Below, piece after piece: positions 24,267 through 31,374 of a stretch of 64,000 bases of DNA. Source of the stretch: Sphingobium sp. EP60837. Lineage in GTDB: Bacteria; Pseudomonadota; Alphaproteobacteria; Sphingomonadales; Sphingomonadaceae. Below the pieces are notes generated by a model that did no database searches, had not been told where the DNA came from, and saw nothing but the letters and a program-made list of their open reading frames with translations. Location of the stretch: positions 128,096-192,095 of the forward strand of contig NZ_CP015989.1 of assembly GCF_001658005.1 (NCBI RefSeq), in the 5' to 3' direction. The position numbers were made by a program, and so were the translations under genes. Every line of letters begins with the position of its first letter. The stretch's first letter is position 1.

Positions 24267-25771
24267 GCGGCCTCCTGCCGGTCGGAGAGCAGGCTCAGAT
24301 AGGCTCTGGCAAAGGTCTTCTCGACCGTGGTGCGTGGCAGGAAGGGATAGACGTCCAGGTCCAGCCTGGGCGGTACGCGTTCGATCCGGCACAGGACGAG
24401 GTGCTTGACGGCATCGAAGCCGATGGCGCCAAGATCGATGGCCTGTTCGACCGCCGCCTGGAGATCGGCGAGGGTGAACGTTTCCAGCAGGCGCAGTACC
24501 TGCACATATTCGCGCCTGCCATGTTTGTGCATGCGCCCTTCCATCAACCGCTGCAGTGTCGTGAACGCTTCGGGCAGGTCCCAGCCCTGCAAAGGCGCAG
24601 CCTGGTCGAATGCGTTGATCTTCTGCTCGATCAGCGGGAGATAATGGAGCGGGTCGAAGACAACCTCCTCGCGGGCATAGCAACGAGGATGACGGGCGAT
24701 GACTTCGCTGCGGCAGCCGATCACCACCTCATCGACATAGGCCCTGATCCAGACCTCCTGATGGCCCCAGGCCACCGGAACCGAATAATCGTTGGTCCTG
24801 TAGCGCACCAGGGATTGCGAGGAGACCCTCCCGCCTTTCTGATCGCAGGCCTCGAAGGGTGTAGCGGGCAGAGGCTGCATGGCCGCGAGATCGCGCTGCA
24901 GCCGCTCACCGATCGTCTCGCTCTGCCCGCGCACCTTGTCCTGCTGGCGCTTGCGGCATTGCTCCTCCAGCCACAGGTTGAACGCCTCCCAGGTCGGGAA
25001 CTTCGGGATCGGCACCATGAAGTTGCGCCGGCAATAGCCTACCAGCCCCTCCACATTGCCTTTCTCGTTCCCCTTGCCCGGGCGAGCATAGCGGTCGCGG
25101 ATCACGTAATGTGACAGGAAAGCGCTGAACAGCGTGGCACGCTGCCGCGTGCCGTCGGGCAGGATCTTCGTCACAAGGCAGCGATCGTTGTCATAGACGA
25201 TCGAGCGCGGTACCGCGCCGAAAAACGCGAAGGCATGCACGTGTCCGTCCACCCAGGCCTCCGCCACCGCCGCCGGATAGGCCCGCACATAGCAGGCATC
25301 ACTGTGCGGCAGATCGAGCGCGAAGAAGTAGGCCTTCTGCTCCACCCCGCCGATCTCCACCAGCGCTTCCCCGAAATCGGCCTGCGCATCTCCCGCAGGG
25401 TGCGCCAGCGGCACGAACATCTCCCGGCTGCGCTGTTCGCGCTCCCGGATGTAATCCTTGATGATCGTATAGCCGCCGGTGAAACCATGCTCGGTGCGCA
25501 AACGGTCGAATACCCGCTTCGCCGTATGGCGTTGCTTGCGCGGGACACTGCGGTCACCCTCAAGCCATCCATCAATGATCGCCACAAACCCGTCCAGCTT
25601 CGGGCGCTGCGGTACGGACTGGCGCCGGTAACCCGGCGGCGATGAAAACGACAGCATCTTGCGTACCGTTTCGCGCGACACATTGAAACGCTTCGCCGCC
25701 GCCCGTTGGCTCATGCCATCCGCGCAAGCCAGACGGACCTGAAGATAAAGTTCCACGCTGTAGATCCCCAC
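24263..25771 (-). CDS. istA: IS21-family transposase IstA
   Basis: A 502-residue integrase-type transposase. Helix-turn-helix at the start (GMSQRAAAKRFNVSRETVRK), then the DDE core (GDAQADFGEALVEIGG with first Asp, VYDNDRCLVT with second, GNEKGNVEGLVGYCRRNF with Glu), and a C-terminal Mu-type beta-barrel. The start is a GTG preceded by AGGGAGG. Appears intact. Confidence 0.92.
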   Translation of the reverse strand: MGIYSVELYLQVRLACADGMSQRAAAKRFNVSRETVRKMLSFSSPPGYRRQSVPQRPKLDGFVAIIDGWLEGDRSVPRKQRHTAKRVFDRLRTEHGFTGGYTIIKDYIREREQRSREMFVPLAHPAGDAQADFGEALVEIGGVEQKAYFFALDLPHSDACYVRAYPAAVAEAWVDGHVHAFAFFGAVPRSIVYDNDRCLVTKILPDGTRQRATLFSAFLSHYVIRDRYARPGKGNEKGNVEGLVGYCRRNFMVPIPKFPTWEAFNLWLEEQCRKRQQDKVRGQSETIGERLQRDLAAMQPLPATPFEACDQKGGRVSSQSLVRYRTNDYSVPVAWGHQEVWIRAYVDEVVIGCRSEVIARHPRCYAREEVVFDPLHYLPLIEQKINAFDQAAPLQGWDLPEAFTTLQRLMEGRMHKHGRREYVQVLRLLETFTLADLQAAVEQAIDLGAIGFDAVKHLVLCRIERVPPRLDLDVYPFLPRTTVEKTFARAYLSLLSDRQEAA

Positions 25772-25801
25772 ACCTCCCTGACTCGGCAGAAAGGCTTCAA
25801 G

Positions 25802-26305
25802 GTGGACGACTTTTACGCCGCCCGCAGCAGGACTATCCCGCCGCTACCGTGGTCGAATATTGCTCCGCCGTTCTCACCGGTGCCATCGAGAGGCGTGTCC
25901 GATCTCGATCGTCACATTGAAACCTTGCTTCGCGTGATTCATTCCAGAAACCTCGCTTGGTCTGATCTAAGCGAAGTGGGTAAACAGGTGGAACGCCCTC
26001 TGACGGACGTTGAGCAATTGCTTACAAATGTGGGCGACGACGCCCATGAAATCACCCTTGCTACCGAGACGATCATAACAGCTCTCAAGCTGCAACGTGA
26101 TGCGCTCGCGATCCAAAGCTCTCGCCGTAGAACACGCTTCGGCTCGATGCTTCTGCTCTTGATCCCCGTGTTCTTCGTAGGTTTGATGATTGGCACATCA
26201 TACGGGATAGATGAAGGTCGGGCGCGGGAGCGTGAAGCCTTAAAGTATCCGGTCCTACCCCAGCTGTCCGTAGATCGTGACAGGCTCAAAACTGACGGAA
26301 GGTAG
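25802..26305 (+). CDS. Hypothetical membrane-anchored protein, 5' end uncertain
   Basis: No family recognised. The frame is open from the IS21 edge; the GTG at 25802 is one possible start (VDDFYAARSRTIPP), with another at 25895. The middle is helical and probably coiled-coil (HIETLLRVIHSRNLAWSDLS to ETIITALKLQRDALA). It is followed by one membrane segment (FGSMLLLLIPVFFVGLMIG) and a short charged tail. It may have lost its start to the IS21-type element. A long palindrome follows the stop immediately. Confidence 0.5.
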   Translation: MDDFYAARSRTIPPLPWSNIAPPFSPVPSRGVSDLDRHIETLLRVIHSRNLAWSDLSEVGKQVERPLTDVEQLLTNVGDDAHEITLATETIITALKLQRDALAIQSSRRRTRFGSMLLLLIPVFFVGLMIGTSYGIDEGRAREREALKYPVLPQLSVDRDRLKTDGR

Positions 26306-26327
26306 AGCGGTGGCAGCTGCCACCGCT
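26306..26327. repeat. 22-bp palindrome with GGTGGCAGCTGCCACC core
   Basis: Perfect palindrome one base after the stop codon of the membrane protein. There is no U-run on either side, so it is less likely a terminator than the related one at 22307. Candidate binding site for the ParB/KorB-like protein. Confidence 0.45.
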
Positions 26328-26364
26328 TGCGATCTCTTGATGGGCTATGGCTTCATGAGGCACG

Positions 26365-26595
26365 ATGAAGAAATCTGACAGGGCAAAGAAACATACCGCC
26401 AAGGTAATCGAGGCGGCTGCACGCGCCCATGAAGCTCTCGACTATTTCAGCGGCAACGTCACAAATCCGTTCGATGAGCTAACATGGCCCAGCATTGCCG
26501 AAGGTTATCTTCTAGTCGCGCAGAAGGCGGTATCAGACGCCTTGGTCGCTTTGGAACGTGCAAACAGCGTTGGTTGGACCAAGCACGGCAAGTAG
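26365..26595 (+). CDS. Small hypothetical protein, 76 residues
   Basis: Starts MKKSDRAKKHTAKVIEAAAR and is mostly alpha-helical, basic at the N-terminus. No signal, membrane segment or known family. It follows the membrane protein by 59 bp in the same direction and may be co-expressed with it. Support is moderate: codon use looks coding and no competing frame exists. Confidence 0.45.
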   Translation: MKKSDRAKKHTAKVIEAAARAHEALDYFSGNVTNPFDELTWPSIAEGYLLVAQKAVSDALVALERANSVGWTKHGK

Positions 26596-26678
26596 GCGTC
26601 ACCTCAAGGTTTGTTCGCCAGACAACGATTTCTCGGACATAAGCGGAACATGGGCTACGCTACACGCTTCAACCGCGC

Positions 26679-27560
26679 GGCTCTGTTGCAAACATGGGGC
26701 ACGGCCGCGCGGCGTCACCCAGTTGGGGGATTAGGCAGCATTGGCGAAATGCTTATTGAGCATAATCATGGTTTCGGTCAGGGCCGAGGGTCCAATTCCG
26801 AATGCTCTTTCAACCAGGCGCACCTCCCCCATGATACCTGGCTGCAGGCACCATGCCTGGGCCTGTCCTTTGCGTAGGGCGCGCATGACCTCGAAGCCCT
26901 TGATCGTGGCGTAGGCCGTTGGCATCGACTTGAAGCCACGTACCGGCTTGATCAGCATCTTCAGCTTGCCGTGGTCGGCCTCGAGCACGTTGTTCAGATA
27001 TTTCACCTGCCGGTGCTCGGTTTCCGCCGCCAGTTTGCCTTCGCGTTTCAGCTCAGCGATTGCTGCGCCGTAGCTGGGTGCCTTGTCGGTATTGAGTTTG
27101 GCCGGCTTTTCCCAGTCCTTCAGGCCACGAAGAGCTTTGCCCAGAAAGCGCTTCGCCGCTTTGGCGCTGCGTGTCGATGACAGATAGAAATCAATCGTGT
27201 CGCCCCGTTTGTCGACCGCCCGGTACAGGTAGGTCCATTTGCCCCGCACCTTTACGTAGGTCTCATCCAGACGCCAGCTCGGATCAAAGCCGCGCCGCCA
27301 GAACCAGCGGAGACGCTTCTCCATCTCCGGCGCGTAGCGCTGCACCCAGCGATAGATCGTCGTATGATCGACATCGATCCCACGCTCGGACAGCATTTCC
27401 TCGAGATCACGGTAGCTGATGCCGTATCGACAATACCAGCGCACCGCCCATAGGATGACCTCGCCGGTAAAATGCCGTCCTTTGAAATCGTTCATCGCAA
27501 CTGACCTTGACAGTACATGAGCCCAATCTTGGAAACCGTGTCAGAGTTTGCAACAGAGCC
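26679..27560 (-). mobile_element. IS6-family insertion sequence, copy 2 of 5
   Basis: 882 bp, same ends and orientation as copy 1. Flanks aaccgcgc / ccggggga do not match. To the right it truncates an unidentified gene. Confidence 0.95.
26731..27495 (-). CDS. tnpA: IS6-family transposase
   Basis: 254 residues, identical to the protein at 2321-3085, catalytic residues intact. Confidence 0.95.
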   Translation of the reverse strand: MNDFKGRHFTGEVILWAVRWYCRYGISYRDLEEMLSERGIDVDHTTIYRWVQRYAPEMEKRLRWFWRRGFDPSWRLDETYVKVRGKWTYLYRAVDKRGDTIDFYLSSTRSAKAAKRFLGKALRGLKDWEKPAKLNTDKAPSYGAAIAELKREGKLAAETEHRQVKYLNNVLEADHGKLKMLIKPVRGFKSMPTAYATIKGFEVMRALRKGQAQAWCLQPGIMGEVRLVERAFGIGPSALTETMIMLNKHFANAA

Positions 27561-27875
27561 CCGGGGGACCGGGGCCATGCCGATCATTGGCATCTGGCTT
27601 TCTATACCGGCGATCAGACTCGGCCGCTCGATCGCGCTCAAATTGTCGTCGCCAGAGCGGAACGCGGGGTAGGGGGCCTAACCTCGGCGGCCGTGCAGCC
27701 GATGGCCAGCTATGAGGCTGCGCCAGCTCCACAAGCCCGCGTCATGGCGGCTCGGCCGAACGCCGCGCCTATTTCCGTTGCGGTGAATTTCCGGCGCGAC
27801 ATGCTGCATCCTTCGCCTACCGATCCCACGGCGGACCCGCGATTTATTCCGCGCACAATCACCGCCAGCAATTGA
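27561..27875 (+). pseudogene. Unidentified 3' gene fragment after the IS
   Basis: About 104 residues open from the IS junction (GDRGHADHWHLAFYTGDQTR ... ADPRFIPRTITASN). The GHADHWHLAF stretch is suggestive of a metal-binding hydrolase but I do not recognise a family. The tail is Ala/Pro-rich. The 5' part was removed by the IS, so this is a remnant. Confidence 0.4.
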
Positions 27876-27895
27876 AGCGACGGCGCGCTAGGCGC

Positions 27896-28195
27896 TCAAT
27901 TCGGCAAGCCGGTGTGGGCGCTGATCCCCATCCCGGCCAGCTCCTCAATGAGCCAGTCTCGAAAGTCCGAAATGGATTTCGCGCCTTCGGCCCTCAAGGC
28001 GGCAACGTCTTCCTCTTTGAAACTCCAATCGTCCTTGCCGATGTGGCGCAAGGCGCGCCAAACGCAATGCTTCTGATAGCTGTAGATCGCGCAACGGAGA
28101 TACCCGCGAACGATCTTTTCCATAGCCGCATCGTCATTGCGGTGGCGATCTAGCAATGCGTCAAGGTCGGCTACGGACGGATTGGGATCAAGCAT
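27896..28195 (-). CDS. Hypothetical protein, fourth gene of the HigBA-like operon
   Basis: 99 residues from MLDPNPSVADLDALLDRHRN, helical, ending HTGLPN. No recognised family. Its start overlaps the preceding gene by 8 nt, so it is translationally coupled to it and, through it, to the toxin-antitoxin pair. Confidence 0.6.
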   Translation of the reverse strand: MLDPNPSVADLDALLDRHRNDDAAMEKIVRGYLRCAIYSYQKHCVWRALRHIGKDDWSFKEEDVAALRAEGAKSISDFRDWLIEELAGMGISAHTGLPN

Positions 28196-28430
28196 GGTCG
28201 GCCTCGATCTGTAGGGCGAGCTGGGCGAGGCGATCGGGAGCAAGCAAGTCGTCGGCCGCAAGGTCGATAGCGAAGGGTTCGCCGGGTTCGGGCGGCCGTC
28301 GATCGGCGGCGAAAGCGGCAAGATAGGGTTGCGCCGCGTCGGTTTCGATCCAGCGCCAGAAGGCAGGCCCTTGGCCGAATAGCCCGGCCTCGAACATATC
28401 GAGCCGGGCTTGCGCGAAATCATCGCACAT
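28188..28430 (-). CDS. Hypothetical protein, third gene of the HigBA-like operon
   Basis: 80 residues, acidic, Ala/Pro-rich (MCDDFAQARLDMFEAGLFGQ). No family recognised. The ATG overlaps the antitoxin stop (TAATG), and the 3' end overlaps the next gene. The tight coupling suggests a joint function with the toxin-antitoxin pair, which is unknown. Confidence 0.6.
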   Translation of the reverse strand: MCDDFAQARLDMFEAGLFGQGPAFWRWIETDAAQPYLAAFAADRRPPEPGEPFAIDLAADDLLAPDRLAQLALQIEADHA

Positions 28431-28756
28431 TAGGCGAAGTGGATCACGGCCGATTCAGTGGTCCGCCCCTGCGGGCGCACGACAATATCGACCTTGCAGC
28501 CAAGCCGGGTGAGCATGGCTAGAAGCCGCTCAACCGAGACGCTGCGGAACTGGCCTCGCAGGATGCGCGACAATTCCGGTTGGGTAGATCCCGTAACCTT
28601 GGCGGCGGCGATCTGCGTCAACTTCCGCTCCTGCATGGCCTCGGCCACACGGGTAACGAGCTGGGCTTTCAAAAGGTGGGTGTCGGGGTCGGCAAAGCCT
28701 AGATCGGCAAAGACATTGCCGCTGCCTTCCTCAATGATTTCGTCCTGTGCGCTCAT
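28430..28756 (-). CDS. higA: XRE-family antitoxin (HigA-like)
   Basis: 108 residues with a helix-turn-helix (TQIAAAKVTGSTQPELSRIL followed by RGQF) in the centre and a C-terminal strand region (LGCKVDIVVRPQGR). Typical of antitoxins encoded after a Gp49/HigB toxin. Its start overlaps the toxin stop (ATGA). It should bind the repeats at 29132-29190 to repress the operon. Confidence 0.8.
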   Translation of the reverse strand: MSAQDEIIEEGSGNVFADLGFADPDTHLLKAQLVTRVAEAMQERKLTQIAAAKVTGSTQPELSRILRGQFRSVSVERLLAMLTRLGCKVDIVVRPQGRTTESAVIHFA

Positions 28757-29127
28757 GCTGTGCCTCGCGGGGTCTGGTGTTGCCGGTGATGCTCCTCGGC
28801 GGATTTCAGCCGCGTTCGGATCAAATCCATATCGGCCTGCGGCGTGGCCTTGCCCTGCTTGGATTTCTTCTGGAAGGCGTGCAGGACATAGACCGCCTCC
28901 GCGAATTTGACCGTATAGACCGTGCGGAACGTATCGCCTTGGTGGTCGTCTATGATCTCGACCACGCCAGCGCCGCCAAAGCCCTTCAACGGCTTAGTGC
29001 TGGCGTGCTGCCCGCCTTGCTGCGCAAGGTGCAGGGCATAGCCCATTACGTCCTGCACATCGTCCGGGAACTCCCGAAAATCGCGCTTTGACGATGCCAC
29101 CCATCGAACCGGCCGTTCCGTATCCAT
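28753..29127 (-). CDS. higB: HigB/Gp49-like RelE-superfamily toxin
   Basis: About 124 residues from MDTERPVRWVASSKRDFREF; a start six codons upstream is possible. Family features are the FPDDVQDVMGYALHLAQQG stretch, KPLKGFGGAGVVEIIDD and YRTVYT-like FRTVYTVKFAEAVYVLHAFQ, followed by KKSKQGKATPQ. Probable ribosome-dependent mRNA endonuclease. The order toxin then antitoxin is the HigBA order, and two more genes follow in the same coupled operon. Confidence 0.8.
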   Translation of the reverse strand: MDTERPVRWVASSKRDFREFPDDVQDVMGYALHLAQQGGQHASTKPLKGFGGAGVVEIIDDHQGDTFRTVYTVKFAEAVYVLHAFQKKSKQGKATPQADMDLIRTRLKSAEEHHRQHQTPRGTA

Positions 29128-29131
29128 CGCG

Positions 29132-29192
29132 GCTATTATGCACAAATATACATAGCCCGCAAGCGGAAATTATGCGCGTATGTGCATATTGC
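29132..29192 (-). promoter_or_regulatory. Operator region of the HigBA-like operon
   Basis: Contains TATGCACAAATATACATA and, 25 bp away, TATGCGCGTATGTGCATA; TATGCAC and GTGCATA form inverted copies. Such paired motifs directly upstream of the toxin start suit autoregulation by the antitoxin. Confidence 0.5.
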
Positions 29193-29342
29193 CAGCTCGC
29201 TATGCCGATTGAGGCGACCGCGATCGGGGCGGCTCAATCGAGCGCCCTGCGCGACGAATGTATCAACGCCGGGGATGCAGGGCCGTAATTTTATGCTAGA
29301 GGCCCGGCGCGGCCCACGCCCCCCAATTTGTGCGGCCGTCCA

Positions 29343-29382
29343 CTTCCGACGATGGCCCGCAAGGACTAGCCATCGTCGGAAG
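29343..29382. other. Long perfect inverted repeat, intergenic
   Basis: 14-bp arms CTTCCGACGATGGC (29343-29356) and GCCATCGTCGGAAG (29369-29382) with a 12-bp loop. No U-run follows, so it is not an obvious terminator. It stands alone in the 29193-29548 stretch, where I see no credible gene. Confidence 0.5.
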
Positions 29383-29548
29383 ACCAACAAACAATCTAGC
29401 CGATGCCACGCGCCGCCCCTGTCCGGGCAGGCGAGGGCTGCTTGCCGTTGTAATAAAATTACTGCTCAATCTGGCCCTAGTTGCGCGTGCAATTTCCCTA
29501 TTGTTGAGTCATCGTCCTCCCTACAGCGACCGAAAGGAGGACTAGGCT

Positions 29549-29803
29549 ATGGTTGATTCTTCCAATATCTATCGAGAGCAACAGAAAGCGGTTGCCCTAG
29601 AGTTCATGGAAAAAGCTCTTGCGATACTCGTTGAGGTCGATGATTCAGCCGCAGATTGTTATCTGCAACAATCAATAGATACGTGCATGGCGTCACCGCG
29701 CATGACATTTCCCGAAGATGAATTTTGGGATTGTGTTGATGAATTGCCACATTTGACCGATCGCGTCTTGTTCCTGCATCGGCAGAACGGGGTCGGTACA
29801 TAG
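29549..29803 (+). CDS. Small hypothetical protein, 3' end replaced by a transposon end
   Basis: 84 residues (MVDSSNIYREQQKAVALEFM), acidic and helical, with a strong GAAAGGAGG site 9 nt before ATG. No family recognised. The last five codons and the stop lie inside a Tn3-type terminal repeat starting at 29789, so the native C-terminus is probably lost. Confidence 0.55.
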   Translation: MVDSSNIYREQQKAVALEFMEKALAILVEVDDSAADCYLQQSIDTCMASPRMTFPEDEFWDCVDELPHLTDRVLFLHRQNGVGT

Positions 29804-29827
29804 AACGGACCCAGATATACGCTAAGG
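29789..29827. repeat. Tn3-family terminal inverted repeat (relic)
   Basis: Begins GGGGTCGGTACATAGAACGG and ends TACGCTAAGG, the length and form of Tn3-family ends. It directly adjoins the C-terminal tnpA fragment. No partner end was found in this segment. Confidence 0.6.
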
Positions 29828-29963
29828 TTTCGCCGGACCTTCGACGGCGTGCATCTGGCGAAGCGGCCTGAGGGCGGACGATGGCGCATCGGGGTCGGTC
29901 CAAAGATAATCCCCGGTGAGGTTGATGTGCTGCCATCCGAGCGGCGAAAGGTGTTGCAACAGG
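29822..29963 (-). pseudogene. tnpA: Tn3-family transposase C-terminal fragment
   Basis: About 46 residues ending a Tnp[21 protein letters not shown] then [16 protein letters not shown]. Compare SPLGWEHINLTGEYRW at 42674 and [16 protein letters not shown] in the complete TnpA. It is joined at 29963/29964 to the start of a reductase gene, a deletion junction. Confidence 0.75.
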
Positions 29964-30113
29964 TCCCGCCAGACCGTCCTTGTAGTTGACCGTGGTGTGC
30001 GTCACCCGAAGCTCGACATCGCCTTCCATCAGATCGGCTTCGCTGAAATCCGTCAGCGCGACGGTTTGGCCTGTGTGGTTCTTTTCGATCACGACTGCTC
30101 GGAATGTGCTCAT
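29964..30113 (-). pseudogene. AcuI/YhdH-like quinone oxidoreductase, N-terminal fragment
   Basis: First 50 residues (MSTFRAVVIEKNHTGQTVAL ... [13 protein letters not shown]) of a medium-chain reductase of the acryloyl-CoA reductase/YhdH type. Full proteins have about 325 residues; the rest is lost at the tnpA junction. An IS6-family element sits 35 bp upstream of the start. Confidence 0.7.
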
Positions 30114-30148
30114 GATAATGCTCCTTTCTCAAAATTAGACCGATCGGC

Positions 30149-31030
30149 GGCTCTGTTGCAAACATGGGGCACGGCCGCGCGGCGTCACCCAGTTGGGGGA
30201 TTAGGCAGCATTGGCGAAATGCTTATTGAGCATAATCATGGTTTCGGTCAGGGCCGAGGGTCCAATTCCGAATGCTCTTTCAACCAGGCGCACCTCCCCC
30301 ATGATACCTGGCTGCAGGCACCATGCCTGGGCCTGTCCTTTGCGTAGGGCGCGCATGACCTCGAAGCCCTTGATCGTGGCGTAGGCCGTTGGCATCGACT
30401 TGAAGCCACGTACCGGCTTGATCAGCATCTTCAGCTTGCCGTGGTCGGCCTCGAGCACGTTGTTCAGATATTTCACCTGCCGGTGCTCGGTTTCCGCCGC
30501 CAGTTTGCCTTCGCGTTTCAGCTCAGCGATTGCTGCGCCGTAGCTGGGTGCCTTGTCGGTATTGAGTTTGGCCGGCTTTTCCCAGTCCTTCAGGCCACGA
30601 AGAGCTTTGCCCAGAAAGCGCTTCGCCGCTTTGGCGCTGCGTGTCGATGACAGATAGAAATCAATCGTGTCGCCCCGTTTGTCGACCGCCCGGTACAGGT
30701 AGGTCCATTTGCCCCGCACCTTTACGTAGGTCTCATCCAGACGCCAGCTCGGATCAAAGCCGCGCCGCCAGAACCAGCGGAGACGCTTCTCCATCTCCGG
30801 CGCGTAGCGCTGCACCCAGCGATAGATCGTCGTATGATCGACATCGATCCCACGCTCGGACAGCATTTCCTCGAGATCACGGTAGCTGATGCCGTATCGA
30901 CAATACCAGCGCACCGCCCATAGGATGACCTCGCCGGTAAAATGCCGTCCTTTGAAATCGTTCATCGCAACTGACCTTGACAGTACATGAGCCCAATCTT
31001 GGAAACCGTGTCAGAGTTTGCAACAGAGCC
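30149..31030 (-). mobile_element. IS6-family insertion sequence, copy 3 of 5
   Basis: 882 bp, same orientation. Flanks cgatcggc / gccaggcg do not match. To the right it truncates an emrA-like gene. Confidence 0.95.
30201..30965 (-). CDS. tnpA: IS6-family transposase
   Basis: 254 residues, identical to the protein at 2321-3085. Confidence 0.95.
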   Translation of the reverse strand: MNDFKGRHFTGEVILWAVRWYCRYGISYRDLEEMLSERGIDVDHTTIYRWVQRYAPEMEKRLRWFWRRGFDPSWRLDETYVKVRGKWTYLYRAVDKRGDTIDFYLSSTRSAKAAKRFLGKALRGLKDWEKPAKLNTDKAPSYGAAIAELKREGKLAAETEHRQVKYLNNVLEADHGKLKMLIKPVRGFKSMPTAYATIKGFEVMRALRKGQAQAWCLQPGIMGEVRLVERAFGIGPSALTETMIMLNKHFANAA

Positions 31031-31373
31031 GCCAGGCGTGCCGGTGATGGTCGTTGTTCCCGTGCAGGATATGTATGTCGATGCCAACTTCAAGGAAGGC
31101 CAGCTTCGCGGCGTCAAGCCCGGTCAGCCGGTGCATCTCACCTCGGACCTCTACGGCTCGGACGTGGTGTATCATGGCCGCGTGGAAGGGTTCGCAGGCG
31201 GTTCCGGCTCGGCCTTTGCCGCGATCCCCGCGCAGAACGCGACCGGCAACTGGATCAAGGTCGTCCAGCGCCTTCCCGTTCGCATCCGGCTCGATCCGAA
31301 GGAACTGAAAGAGCATCCGCTGCGCGTCGGCTTGTCGATGCACGCAACGGTCGATCTTTCCGGGGCACGCTGA
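31031..31373 (+). pseudogene. EmrA/HlyD-like adaptor, C-terminal fragment
   Basis: About 113 residues, the beta-barrel end of a membrane fusion protein (DMYVDANFKEGQLRGVKPGQ, NATGNWIKVVQRLPVRIRLD). The N-terminal two-thirds are lost to the IS, so the pump it served lacks its adaptor unless another one (176-1324) substitutes. It is followed 1 nt later by the MFS gene. Confidence 0.85.
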
Positions 31374-31374
31374 A

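Larger units (their letters stand above)
23430..25787 (-). mobile_element. IS21-family element (istA-istB), right end uncertain
   Basis: Contains a complete istA-istB pair. The left end is taken near 23430 (TGTTACATGCC). A matching inverted end beyond istA was not found, so the right boundary is approximate and may be eroded. Between istB and the left end lies a perfect 17-bp inverted repeat (23435-23451 and 23471-23487) that looks like repeated transposase-binding ends. Confidence 0.65.

Noticed and set aside
25772..25850. Right end of the IS21-family element
   Set aside because: I searched for a complement of TGTTACATGCC past istA and found none, so no exact end is claimed.
29182..29556. 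A 124-residue frame upstream of the 29549 gene
   Set aside because: No ribosome-binding site or family features, crosses a perfect inverted repeat and overlaps the better-supported 29549 gene.
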